A stretch of 52,375 nt of DNA, from positions 1 through 52,375 of the forward strand of contig CAZFNQ010000002.1 in the NCBI GenBank assembly GCA_964520375.1. The letters run 5' to 3'. The position numbers were made by a program, and so were the translations under genes. Of the stretch, positions 41,884 through 50,299 are shown piece by piece. Below the pieces are notes generated by a model. It ran no database searches and was not told the origin of the DNA. It saw only the letters and a program-made list of their open reading frames with translations. The stretch's first letter is position 1. Every line of letters begins with the position of its first letter. Origin of the DNA: CAZFNQ01 sp964520375. GTDB lineage: Bacteria > Patescibacteriota > Saccharimonadia > Saccharimonadales > JANWIN01.

Positions 41884-42942
41884 ATGGAAGCTAAAGAGCT
41901 AAAATTAAGACAAGAATTCGCGGATTTGCAAAAAAAGCTGCAAGATCCAGCAGTTTTTAGTTCCCGCGAATATCCAAGATTGGCTAAGCGCCAGCAGGAA
42001 TTGGACCGCCTAATTAAACTTTTTGACAAGCGAACTGAACTTGAACGGCAAAAATCTGAAGCTGAGATCATGTCCAAGGGTACAGATGACATGGCAGAGC
42101 TGGCTAAAAACGAACTTGTAGAACTCAGCCAAAAGCTCTCAGCGCTAGGCTATCAGCTTTCAGCTCTTCTAACTCCGAAAGACCCCAATGACGAGCGGGA
42201 TGCTATTGTTGAGATTAGGGCAGCTGCTGGTGGAGATGAATCTAGTATCTTTGCCGGAGAGCTCTACCGCATGTACAGTCGTTGGTGTGAAAGAAAGAAC
42301 TATCTAGTCGAGCTTATAAGCGAAAGCCCGAGCGAAGCTGGCGGTTATAAAGAGATTATTTTTGCTGTCCGCGGCCTAGACGCCTATCGCCAATTGAAGT
42401 TTGAGGCCGGAGTTCACCGTGTGCAGCGGGTACCAGCCACCGAGAGTCAGGGGCGCATCCATACCAGCACCGTCACCGTAGCTGTAATGCCAGAGGCTGA
42501 AGAAACTGATGTAGACATAAAAGATGCGGATCTGCGTATAGATGTCTTCCGTTCGGGTGGGCACGGTGGACAAAGTGTCAATACCACCGATAGCGCAGTA
42601 CGAATCACACACTTGCCGACTGGCATTGTTGTAGCCAATCAGGACGAGAAATCCCAGATTAAAAATAAGGCCAAGGCAATGAGCGTATTGCGCTCTAGAC
42701 TACTTCAAAAGAAGATAGACGATGAACAGCAGGATTTATCTGATGCCCGCAAAAAATTGATTGGTACAGGTGACCGTAGCGAGAAAATTCGAACTTATAA
42801 TTACCCTCAAGATAGAGTTACCGACCATCGCATTAGTTACAGCCGAAGTAATTTGCCGGGAATGATGGATGGCAATTTTGACGACATGACCGACAAGCTC
42901 CTGGCCTACGAACACGAGTTACTTAGTAATGAAACTCGGTGA
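41884..42942 (+). CDS. prfA: Peptide chain release factor 1
   Basis: The 352-aa factor reads UAA and UAG. The codon-recognition PAT is in VQRVPATESQGRIHTSTV (about 178-195) and GGQ is in RSGGHGGQSVNTTDSAV. N-terminal coiled coil and C-terminal domain are complete. Its end overlaps prmC by 14 bp, linking it to the enzyme that methylates its GGQ glutamine. Paralogue prfB lies at 23858-24943. Confidence 0.97.
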   Translation: MEAKELKLRQEFADLQKKLQDPAVFSSREYPRLAKRQQELDRLIKLFDKRTELERQKSEAEIMSKGTDDMAELAKNELVELSQKLSALGYQLSALLTPKDPNDERDAIVEIRAAAGGDESSIFAGELYRMYSRWCERKNYLVELISESPSEAGGYKEIIFAVRGLDAYRQLKFEAGVHRVQRVPATESQGRIHTSTVTVAVMPEAEETDVDIKDADLRIDVFRSGGHGGQSVNTTDSAVRITHLPTGIVVANQDEKSQIKNKAKAMSVLRSRLLQKKIDDEQQDLSDARKKLIGTGDRSEKIRTYNYPQDRVTDHRISYSRSNLPGMMDGNFDDMTDKLLAYEHELLSNETR

Positions 42943-43774
42943 TTGGCTAAAGCAAGCGACTACTGGGCTTGAGCAAGCAAATATTGGCACGGCCAGGCTT
43001 GATGCCTTAGTTTTGCTGGAAGATTTCACTGGCAAGAACCGAGCCTGGCTACTTGCCCATCTAAATAATATTATGGAGGATCCAGTCTTTAACAAATTGA
43101 ATCAACAGCTGAAGCGTAGGATGAATCATGAGCCTCTGGCATATATCAGAGGTAAAACTGAGTTTTATGGTCGTGAATTCTTAATTAATAACGATGTTCT
43201 TGAGCCAAGGCCTGAATCCGAGGCAATAATTGAACTCCTGAAAGAGTTAGTTGACAGCAGACACCAACCGGCAGATAGAAAATATATCATCCTCGACATT
43301 GGAACTGGATCTGGGGCCCTAGCCGTATCAGCTAAATTGGAAATACCAGAAGCGGAGGTCATTGCTACAGATATTGATCCTAAATGCCTATGGGTGGCCG
43401 GCCAAAATTCTAAAAAGCACCGAGTTAACATTAAGCTCTTCTCTGGTAACCTACTGGAACCTTTAACCCCTCTGCACCATAACCCTGTCGTTATACTTGC
43501 CAACCTACCATATGTGCCTGATGGATTTACCATCAACCAGGCAGCTATGAATGAGCCTAAAATAGCCATTTTTGGAGGCAAAGACGGTCTGGATATTTAT
43601 AGAAGTCTCTTCCGGCAAATTGCAGGAATCTTGCAAGGGTTAAAAAAACCGAAGTACATTCTGACCGAGAGCTTGCCCTCTCAACACGATAAACTAAAAA
43701 AAATCGCCCAAGAAACAGGCTACCAATTAAAAACTACTAACGATTTCATCCAACTGTTTGAAGTTGTAAACTAG
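42929..43774 (+). CDS. prmC: Release factor glutamine methyltransferase PrmC
   Basis: The 281-aa enzyme methylates the Gln of the GGQ motif in RF1 and RF2. It has the helical N-domain (ARLDALVLLEDFTGKNRAWLLAH), PLAYIRGKTEFYG, the SAM loop ILDIGTGSGALAVSA and catalytic NLPYVPDG, in place of the usual NPPYI. It overlaps prfA. It converges on htrA with a 4-bp overlap and without a visible terminator. Confidence 0.95.
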   Translation: MKLGDWLKQATTGLEQANIGTARLDALVLLEDFTGKNRAWLLAHLNNIMEDPVFNKLNQQLKRRMNHEPLAYIRGKTEFYGREFLINNDVLEPRPESEAIIELLKELVDSRHQPADRKYIILDIGTGSGALAVSAKLEIPEAEVIATDIDPKCLWVAGQNSKKHRVNIKLFSGNLLEPLTPLHHNPVVILANLPYVPDGFTINQAAMNEPKIAIFGGKDGLDIYRSLFRQIAGILQGLKKPKYILTESLPSQHDKLKKIAQETGYQLKTTNDFIQLFEVVN

Positions 43775-44928
43775 TTTTGCGGAGCAGCAGCCAAAGTGGC
43801 TTTTATGGTTATAGTTTTGTCGCTGCGTAGAACTGTAAGTGTAACCGTGTCACCTACGCTATAACGACCTAAAACAGATGTTAAACTGTTACTTTCATCA
43901 ATTCTAACATTGTCTACTTTGGTGATTATGTCTTTTTCTTTAAGACCAGCTTTATCGGCTGGACTGCCAGCAATAATCGAGGCTTGTCCACCCTGACTGG
44001 GCACTATATAAGCTCCACGTTTAACACTTAGCTTAAGCTGTGAAGCGACATCGTCTGTCAGTGGCAGATACTGAACACCAAGGTAGGGCCGCAATAGTTT
44101 GCCTTTACTCAGAACGCTCTTAATTAAGCCCTGGACATCATTAATAGGTATGGCAAAACCAATATTTTGGGCGTTACCGGCAATCGCTGTGTTGATACCT
44201 ATTACCTCGCCATTAATGTTTACTAACGGACCACCGGAATTACCAGCGTTTATAGCTGCATCGGTCTGAAACAGGTCCTGCAGAGGCTCTGTAGCCGTGC
44301 CACTGCCATCACCAGCCGTAAGGCTGCGGCCATGGCCAGAAATAATCCCCGATGTCACCGTATTTTGAAACTGTCCCAACGCGTTACCAATAGCCACCAC
44401 TTTATCTCCAACTTGCATTTTGCCAGAATCGCCTAGTTTAACCGGCGTTAGGCTCTTGCCCTTTTTGTCCTTGATTTTTAGGAAAGCAATATCCAGCGGA
44501 TCGCTGTCGGCCGTGCGACCAATTACATCGACATTATTTAACCGTGTACCATCTGATAGTGTCACACTTACGCTAGTGACTCCGCTAGGCACTACATGTC
44601 GATTGGTAATAATTACTCCTTCGGCGCTAATTATAAAGCCCGTACCAGCACCTTGCTGCTGGAACGACTGGCTAAAGCCAAACAAATCAGTTTGGCGACT
44701 CTGAGTGGTAACATCTATCGATACTACGCTGGGGCCAACTTTTTTGGCAATGTCACTAATAACCGAGCTTTCATTTAACACTACCTGCTGTTTAGCGCTA
44801 GTACTTTGTAAATTACTGCTTTGATTGCGCCCACCAAGCCAGCCACCAAAAAAACCACTAGATAAACTAAGTATTATAAGCAATACAATAGCGGCTGGAT
44901 TTTTAGATGATCCATTAGAATCGGTCAT
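43771..44928 (-). CDS. htrA: HtrA/DegP-type serine protease with one PDZ domain
   Basis: The 385-aa protein has an N-terminal transmembrane anchor (about 13-32), a trypsin-like domain with His111 (ITNRHVV), Asp146 (PLDIAFLK) and Ser231 (GNSGGPL), and one C-terminal PDZ domain (IIAGSPADKAGLKEKDIITKV). It is a surface-anchored quality-control protease. GGGGGAGGG just before the ATG is a strong ribosome site. The membrane protein gene upstream ends 13 bp before it, so the two may share an mRNA with the LCP gene. Confidence 0.95.
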   Translation of the reverse strand: MTDSNGSSKNPAAIVLLIILSLSSGFFGGWLGGRNQSSNLQSTSAKQQVVLNESSVISDIAKKVGPSVVSIDVTTQSRQTDLFGFSQSFQQQGAGTGFIISAEGVIITNRHVVPSGVTSVSVTLSDGTRLNNVDVIGRTADSDPLDIAFLKIKDKKGKSLTPVKLGDSGKMQVGDKVVAIGNALGQFQNTVTSGIISGHGRSLTAGDGSGTATEPLQDLFQTDAAINAGNSGGPLVNINGEVIGINTAIAGNAQNIGFAIPINDVQGLIKSVLSKGKLLRPYLGVQYLPLTDDVASQLKLSVKRGAYIVPSQGGQASIIAGSPADKAGLKEKDIITKVDNVRIDESNSLTSVLGRYSVGDTVTLTVLRSDKTITIKATLAAAPQN

Positions 44929-44940
44929 AATACCCTCCCC

Positions 44941-45690
44941 CTAAATGGCCTTATTACTCCAATCAGAAAATGCTAGAACTATTATAATAACGGCAATGGT
45001 AACAAAAACCAGCTGGCGGCGCAGTAATATAGACAAACGATCAGTTTGATCCAAATAATAAACTGTGGCCAAGCTAAAACCAATTACACCAAGAAGTAAA
45101 GTCGGTTGAGATACAGCACCGTAAAATAACAACCAGTGACTAAGAATCCACACCATCGCCGCACCAAAATAGGCCCACGAATTAGATAAATAACGAGTCA
45201 GGGGCTCATCATAGCTTGTTAAGAAGTGTCTTGCTGAGCTGTAACATACCAACCAAGCTGTGATAACCAGTAAATACACCGAGGCGTCACCCCAGTTTAA
45301 AAATAAGGCCGATAAACCAAAGAATTGTGCTATTAGCGCTTGAGCAGATACCCCCAAGGTAGTCGACATAGGTTTTATAGCTATTAGCCAGACACCGTAG
45401 GTAACAGCCCATATAAGTTCCATTAGTTGGCTACCACTGTGGGTCATAAAGATTAAAAACGACAAACCAACAATTATATCAACCGCATTAGCGCGTATAT
45501 TTGCCGGCCAATGTCTTGGTTTAACCGCTAACATGCGCCATTTGCTGAGTAAAATAACGGCAGCCGCCAACTCAACAAAGTTCAAGCGTACAAAAATAAA
45601 GACCAGCGCTGGTAACAGTGCTGTCAATAATATATGAATAATATAAGCGAAGCCGGCGGCTGGTTTAAGTTTAGTTACTATTTGTCGCAT
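44941..45690 (-). CDS. Hypothetical polytopic membrane protein, 249 aa
   Basis: About eight hydrophobic segments fill the protein, with Trp-rich interfaces (LSKWRMLAVKPRHWPANIRAN, NSWAYFGAAMVWILSHWLLF). I recognise no family or catalytic motif. ATG 45690 is preferred to TTG 45699. It overlaps the end of the LCP gene by 20 bp, so translation is coupled, and htrA follows. A role in envelope assembly is inferred only from these neighbours. Confidence 0.65.
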   Translation of the reverse strand: MRQIVTKLKPAAGFAYIIHILLTALLPALVFIFVRLNFVELAAAVILLSKWRMLAVKPRHWPANIRANAVDIIVGLSFLIFMTHSGSQLMELIWAVTYGVWLIAIKPMSTTLGVSAQALIAQFFGLSALFLNWGDASVYLLVITAWLVCYSSARHFLTSYDEPLTRYLSNSWAYFGAAMVWILSHWLLFYGAVSQPTLLLGVIGFSLATVYYLDQTDRLSILLRRQLVFVTIAVIIIVLAFSDWSNKAI

Positions 45691-47329
45691 CTGCACCAAT
45701 TATTATAACAAAATCTGCAGTACCTGGGTTTATGGAGCTATCTGGTAATTTTTTAATTACTTTTACTCCGAACCGCTTTTCCAGATAGTTTTGAGTGTAT
45801 TTATTAATACCGTTCTTTAAATCGACCAGGACAGTTTTTTGGTATGTGTGGCTGGGAGCATCACCAGTTGTGCCAACTCGGTAACCATAAGATTTTAATA
45901 TAGTCGCTTGCTTATTTGCCGCACCAGCAATATTAGTGCCGTTTAGAACCATTATATTGGCGTTTTCTTTAGCTAGCTCACTATCACGCAAAGTAGTTCT
46001 TACGTAGGTTTGAATTGCTCCATAATCGAACAAGCCGGCTCTCGGGAAAACAGTCGACTGACCGCCAATCGGACCAGTTGTCAGTAATGCGTGAGGTGGG
46101 GTGACCAAGTCCAAGGACTTAATATTGGAAGATGGTATTTCAGATACCTGCTTATAGAGACACTTAACGCTTGTTAGATCAAAATCGGTGTAAACGTTGT
46201 TACCAAAGCTGTTCAACAAGTTTGAAACTTTAATAGGGTTGCTATAGGTCCCAAGCGACAGGACTTTTTCTTTTAGAGCTACTAGTAACAAACGCTGGCG
46301 CTCGCCGCGGGCAAAATCACTACTGGTTTCACGCGATTTTGCGTACAACAGTGCTTTGTTGCCATTGAAGGTTTGGGTACCTTTAACGGCAATTGTTGGG
46401 TTGTAGTTGTTTTCCCACGCTATTGTCGGGTCATAAAGCGTCTCCGGCACCTTAACAGTCACACCGCCAACAGCATTAACCGATTCTTTAAAAGCTTTAA
46501 AATCAACTATCACATTATAGTGAATCGATACGCCCATAACTTGCGAGACAGTTTTATCTAACGCAATTAAACCATCTTTTACTTTACCTTTTTGAGCCTT
46601 GGCCACCGACGCTTGTTTGGCGTTGGGATAAATTGCATTAATCTTTGAGGCTCCTCCGCTGGGTGTTTGAACCCATAAATCGCGTGGAATACTTAGAAGG
46701 TCCACTTTATCATTAATAGTGTCAATGCTAGCAATAATAATTGTGTCAGTAAGATCAGGTCCGTCGTGGCCTGGTCCGCCAATACCAATCAGCAATACAT
46801 TCACTCGGCTATCACCCTCTTTATTGAGTTGATCTATTGGTATATTGCCATCACAAACCGCTGCTGCATGGCCACCACCGGCAAAGATATGCTTCTGTGT
46901 GGTATATAATTTAAACGCTAGATAGCCACCAGTAATAAGTAGTAGAGCGCCCAAGCCTAGAGCGGTTTTTTTGAAAAACTTGGGCCACGACTTAGGTCGC
47001 CTTAACCATTTGCGGCGATGTTTTTTGCCAGATTGTTTCGGTATATCTGCGCTTGAAAGCAAATCACTTTTAGAGCGACGTATGCGTGGCCCGTTAGGTA
47101 GCAGTGGAGTTTGCTCTTCAGTTCCAGCTACAGTTGTAACAGTTGGATGATATCCGTCTGGTCGGTTAAAATTATCTAGTTTGTCAGCTTGCTCAGCATT
47201 ATTTTTGGATTTATCACTAAAACCCAAACTGCCAGTTCGTCGTTTAAAACTATCGGGCGAAATAAAACCGTCTAGACTAGCACGACCGATGTGTTTTTTG
47301 TGACGCTTAAAATTATCAGTTGGGTTCAT
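45671..47329 (-). CDS. LytR-CpsA-Psr (LCP) family protein with LytR_C domain
   Basis: The 552-aa protein has a charged cytoplasmic N-terminus (about 1-115), one transmembrane helix (about 120-140), the LCP domain (VNVLLIGIGGPGHDGPDLTD, LLSIPRDLWV, SKINAIYPNA, ARGERQRLLLVALK) and a C-terminal LytR_C domain (IMVLNGTNIAGAANKQATIL). LCP proteins transfer lipid-linked glycopolymers to peptidoglycan or glycoproteins, which fits a monoderm envelope. GGAAG lies before the ATG. The intergenic region to lepB is divergent. Confidence 0.93.
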   Translation of the reverse strand: MNPTDNFKRHKKHIGRASLDGFISPDSFKRRTGSLGFSDKSKNNAEQADKLDNFNRPDGYHPTVTTVAGTEEQTPLLPNGPRIRRSKSDLLSSADIPKQSGKKHRRKWLRRPKSWPKFFKKTALGLGALLLITGGYLAFKLYTTQKHIFAGGGHAAAVCDGNIPIDQLNKEGDSRVNVLLIGIGGPGHDGPDLTDTIIIASIDTINDKVDLLSIPRDLWVQTPSGGASKINAIYPNAKQASVAKAQKGKVKDGLIALDKTVSQVMGVSIHYNVIVDFKAFKESVNAVGGVTVKVPETLYDPTIAWENNYNPTIAVKGTQTFNGNKALLYAKSRETSSDFARGERQRLLLVALKEKVLSLGTYSNPIKVSNLLNSFGNNVYTDFDLTSVKCLYKQVSEIPSSNIKSLDLVTPPHALLTTGPIGGQSTVFPRAGLFDYGAIQTYVRTTLRDSELAKENANIMVLNGTNIAGAANKQATILKSYGYRVGTTGDAPSHTYQKTVLVDLKNGINKYTQNYLEKRFGVKVIKKLPDSSINPGTADFVIIIGADATNSN

Positions 47330-47553
47330 TTAGGTTCTTCCATCATGGCTAACGTTTTTTGATGAACAATATATCACTATCTTATTAGGCCCAATACCAA
47401 TTGATTGACTGATATTCTTAGGCTGGCTTGAGTTGGCAATATATTGTCGGCAACTAACAGGTTTATTTGATATTAAATTCATAGCCACGTGGCGTTAAGT
47501 ATAGCGTTTTTTGCCCCAAGTAGTAAACATGTGCACGATGTTAAAAAATAGGC

Positions 47554-47559
47554 TATAGT
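47554..47559 (+). promoter_or_regulatory. -10 element for lepB
   Basis: TATAGT ends 8 nt before the lepB ATG; no clear -35 or ribosome site is seen. A leaderless transcript is expected. Confidence 0.5.
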
Positions 47560-47567
47560 GAACGGTT

Positions 47568-48290
47568 ATGGACATACATCCCGAGCCACAGCCCACAATT
47601 GAACCACAACCAACCGGGCCAACAATAGAAGTTAACCCTTCCAATCCCCCACCGGCTCAGACGCCCAGTCTTATACCTAATGAGCCTTACGAAACACCAC
47701 CCAAACGCCACGACCGCGAAGGCTTAAAAAGCATTTTATCCACTCTAGCTATAATAATTCTGGCACCCTTGATCGCTTTTAGTTTGACGGCTTTTATATT
47801 CCAATCTTACGAGGTAGACGGTGATAGTATGCAGACTACTCTTCAAAACCAGGATCGTTTGATTGTGCTCAAAGTACCTAGGACTTTGGCAAAATTAACT
47901 GGTCATCCCTATGTCCCTCACCGTGGAGATGTGATTATATTTAATAAAGAAGACTTGCAAAACTTTGGCACTACAGGCAAAAAACAATTGGTCAAACGAG
48001 TGATTGGCTTGCCAGGCGACCGAGTAGTGGTAAAAAATGGCCAAGTAAAGATCTTTGACGGTGCTCATCCAAATGGTTTTGAGCCTGACAAAACCCTACC
48101 TTACGGAAGCGTAATAAAATCTACCCCTGGTAGTGTAGACTTGACAGTACCACCCGATCAAATATTTGTCTGTGGAGATAACCGATCTAATTCTTTGGAT
48201 TCACGATATTTTGGTACTATCGAGGCCAGTGATGTGGTTGGAAAACTAACAGCCAGAATTTTTCCATTCAATAAGTTTGAGGTATTCTAG
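47568..48290 (+). CDS. lepB: Signal peptidase I
   Basis: The 240-aa protein has a Pro-rich cytoplasmic start (about 1-45), one transmembrane helix (about 55-80) and the S26 catalytic parts: Ser87 in GDSMQTTL, Lys143 in VKRVIGLPGD and the GDNRSNSLDSRYFG box. It removes signal peptides of exported proteins delivered by SecA. A -10 TATAGT lies 8 nt upstream. It converges with parB with only 14 bp between stops. Confidence 0.95.
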   Translation: MDIHPEPQPTIEPQPTGPTIEVNPSNPPPAQTPSLIPNEPYETPPKRHDREGLKSILSTLAIIILAPLIAFSLTAFIFQSYEVDGDSMQTTLQNQDRLIVLKVPRTLAKLTGHPYVPHRGDVIIFNKEDLQNFGTTGKKQLVKRVIGLPGDRVVVKNGQVKIFDGAHPNGFEPDKTLPYGSVIKSTPGSVDLTVPPDQIFVCGDNRSNSLDSRYFGTIEASDVVGKLTARIFPFNKFEVF

Positions 48291-48304
48291 AGTTTTCAAC
48301 GATT

Positions 48305-49177
48305 CTAATTGGTGCTAATTTTAGTGATTATGCGCTTAAGATCTGTTTCATTTCTAAAGGCAATTTCTAAACGTCCACCCTTGGCCATGCGTCTAAGTGT
48401 AACCGATGTTTTTAGAATTTTGCCCAATTTTTCAGTTTGCGGCGTAGTAGCACTAACCCGCTGGCTTGCCTTTTGACTAGTTTTAGCACCCTGTTTATGG
48501 GCTGTAACATATTGTTCAGCCTGGCGTACTGACCAGCCTCGTTCTATGATTATTTTTAGCAGCTCGTTTTGTTGTTCGGTGTCTTTAAGCGCCAGTATAG
48601 CCCGGGCGTGACCTTCGGTAATCTTATGATTGTTTAAAGCATCCAGGGCTGCTGGCGGCAAACCAAGTAAGCGAACTATATTAATGACAGTTGTATAGGC
48701 TTTGCCTAATCGCTGAGCAATTTTTTCGTATTCCATATTAAACTGATCGTGCAAACTATGTATAGATTTGGCCTGTTCTAGAGGGGATAAATCAACCCTT
48801 TGGACATTTTCTACTAAGGCAATCTCTAGTTGTTCTAACTCTTTAGCTGTGCGGACAATGGCTGGCACATGGCTTAGTCCGGCCTGTTTGGCTGCTCGCC
48901 AACGGCGTTCCCCGGCTACAATATAATATTTACCACTCTCATCTGAAAGAGTTACTACCAAGGGCTGCAAAATGCCATGACGCTTTATTGAGTCCGCAAG
49001 TTCAGCCAAGGCTTGTTGGTCAAAAGTAGTCCGAGGTTGGTGTTTATTAGGTGAAATATCAGCCGAGGACAGCTTTTGAATACGTTCATCTTCATTGACT
49101 AAGATCGAGGTGTCAAAATTTCCAGGCAGTAAGGAATCAAAACCCCTGCCCAGCCCTTTAGATTTAACGTTTGCCAA
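48305..49177 (-). CDS. parB: Chromosome partitioning protein ParB
   Basis: The 290-aa protein has the N-terminal ParA-contact motif KGLGRGFDSLLP, the CTPase/parS domain (HQPRTTFDQQALAELADSI, YYIVAGERRWRAAKQAG with the GERR box) and a helix-turn-helix (MEYEKIAQRLGKAYTTVINIVRLL), then a dimerisation end. The start is TTG, supported by AAGGAGG 9 nt upstream. It overlaps parA by 14 bp. A standard parS was not found in the window. Confidence 0.95.
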   Translation of the reverse strand: MANVKSKGLGRGFDSLLPGNFDTSILVNEDERIQKLSSADISPNKHQPRTTFDQQALAELADSIKRHGILQPLVVTLSDESGKYYIVAGERRWRAAKQAGLSHVPAIVRTAKELEQLEIALVENVQRVDLSPLEQAKSIHSLHDQFNMEYEKIAQRLGKAYTTVINIVRLLGLPPAALDALNNHKITEGHARAILALKDTEQQNELLKIIIERGWSVRQAEQYVTAHKQGAKTSQKASQRVSATTPQTEKLGKILKTSVTLRRMAKGGRLEIAFRNETDLKRIITKISTN

Positions 49178-49925
49178 TTTTGTCTACCTCCTTGGCCAAT
49201 TGTTTGTACGCCCTGGCGCCCTTTGACCATTTGTCGTGTTCGGCAATTGGCCGGCCATAGCTGGGAGCCTCGGCCAAACGGATATTGCGGGGAATAACCG
49301 TACTGAATACTTTATCACCAAAGTGTTTTTTCAGCTCCCCTGCCACTTGCTCTGACAAAGTAGTGCGGCTATCAAACATAGTTATTAGGACGCCCATGAT
49401 TTCAAGACTAGGGTTAAGACCACTGCGCACACGTTGAATTATATCAAGTAATTGGCCTAGGCCCTCCAGTGCGTAGTATTCGGCCTGTACAGGTATTAAC
49501 ACTGAATTAGCAGCCACAAGTGCGTTAATAGTCAATAAACCCAGTGCAGGTGGGCAATCAATAAGTACATAATCATAAGTCAAATTTTGCAAGGCTTCTT
49601 TTAGTTTATATTCGCGATTCGGTTCAGCTGCCAAGTCAACTTCGGCGGCTGCCAAGTTAGCATTGGCCGGCAAAATACTTAGCCCCTTAATATTTGCTTC
49701 ATGTACAGCCTGAGATACTATAGCTCCACCAAACAGCACGTCGTACATTGTTGCGCTGAGTGTTTGTTTATCCAACCCCAGTCCGCTAGTGGTGTTGCCT
49801 TGAGGATCCATGTCTACCAAAAGCACATTGCGACCCATTTTAGATAAATAAGCTCCCAGATTTATAGCTGTGGTAGTTTTGCCGACTCCGCCTTTTTGGT
49901 TTAGGATCGCTATGATCTGCCCCAT
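49164..49925 (-). CDS. parA: Chromosome partitioning ATPase ParA (Soj)
   Basis: The 253-aa deviant-Walker ATPase has NQKGGVGKTTTAINLGAYL (about 9-27), VLLVDMDPQGNTTSGLG and VLIDCPPALGLLTINAL. It binds DNA non-specifically and moves ParB-parS complexes. GGGAAG lies before the ATG. parB overlaps its end. In many bacteria parAB lies near the origin, but dnaA, rnpA or gidB are not seen here. Confidence 0.96.
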   Translation of the reverse strand: MGQIIAILNQKGGVGKTTTAINLGAYLSKMGRNVLLVDMDPQGNTTSGLGLDKQTLSATMYDVLFGGAIVSQAVHEANIKGLSILPANANLAAAEVDLAAEPNREYKLKEALQNLTYDYVLIDCPPALGLLTINALVAANSVLIPVQAEYYALEGLGQLLDIIQRVRSGLNPSLEIMGVLITMFDSRTTLSEQVAGELKKHFGDKVFSTVIPRNIRLAEAPSYGRPIAEHDKWSKGARAYKQLAKEVDKIGKR

Positions 49926-50299
49926 TTTTGTCTTCCCTTCTCTATTGATAGATTAACATCAAACCCACCTCAAGTAAATAAGATAGAGACGTTGAACCAA
50001 GTATCTAACTAGCCTTATAATACTAGTATTTATATATTTAAATTGTAGCTTGATGTATGTTTTCTTAAAATCATTTGGATCTGCATTTGTCTTTAAGTCA
50101 AATGCTGAGAGCCGTAGAGTGTAGTAATACTAAGAGAAAATTGAAGCATCGGGTATTGTAATTAGAGTATGTAAGAAATCCTCAAATTTAAAGTAGTAAT
50201 ATCAAATAAAAAATAAAGTAACGTTTATAAGGATGCCTGGGTTAGATATTTTCTATTTGTGGGGGTTTTCTTATAGAATCTGGTGTCAGATTTTAGGGT
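49926..50299. other. 374-bp AT-rich intergenic region
   Basis: No gene is seen. The part next to parA holds its promoter region. The rest is AT-rich, without DnaA boxes, tRNA or long repeats. A 6-bp hairpin (AATCTG/CAGATT, 50277-50292) lies just beyond the stop of the phosphoesterase gene but lacks a T-run on the minus strand. The stretch separates the core genome block from the GC-rich gene. Confidence 0.5.

Noticed and set aside
47485..47492. CCACGTGG palindrome about 0.8 kb from the 3' end of parB, a possible parS
   Set aside because: Only the CACGTG core matches; the outer bases differ from TGTTTCACGTGAAACA. CACGTG also occurs elsewhere in the window, inside genes, at about the rate expected by chance.
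50277..50292. Terminator for the phosphoesterase gene
   Set aside because: The 6-bp hairpin is not followed by a T-run on the gene's strand, so it is too weak to call.
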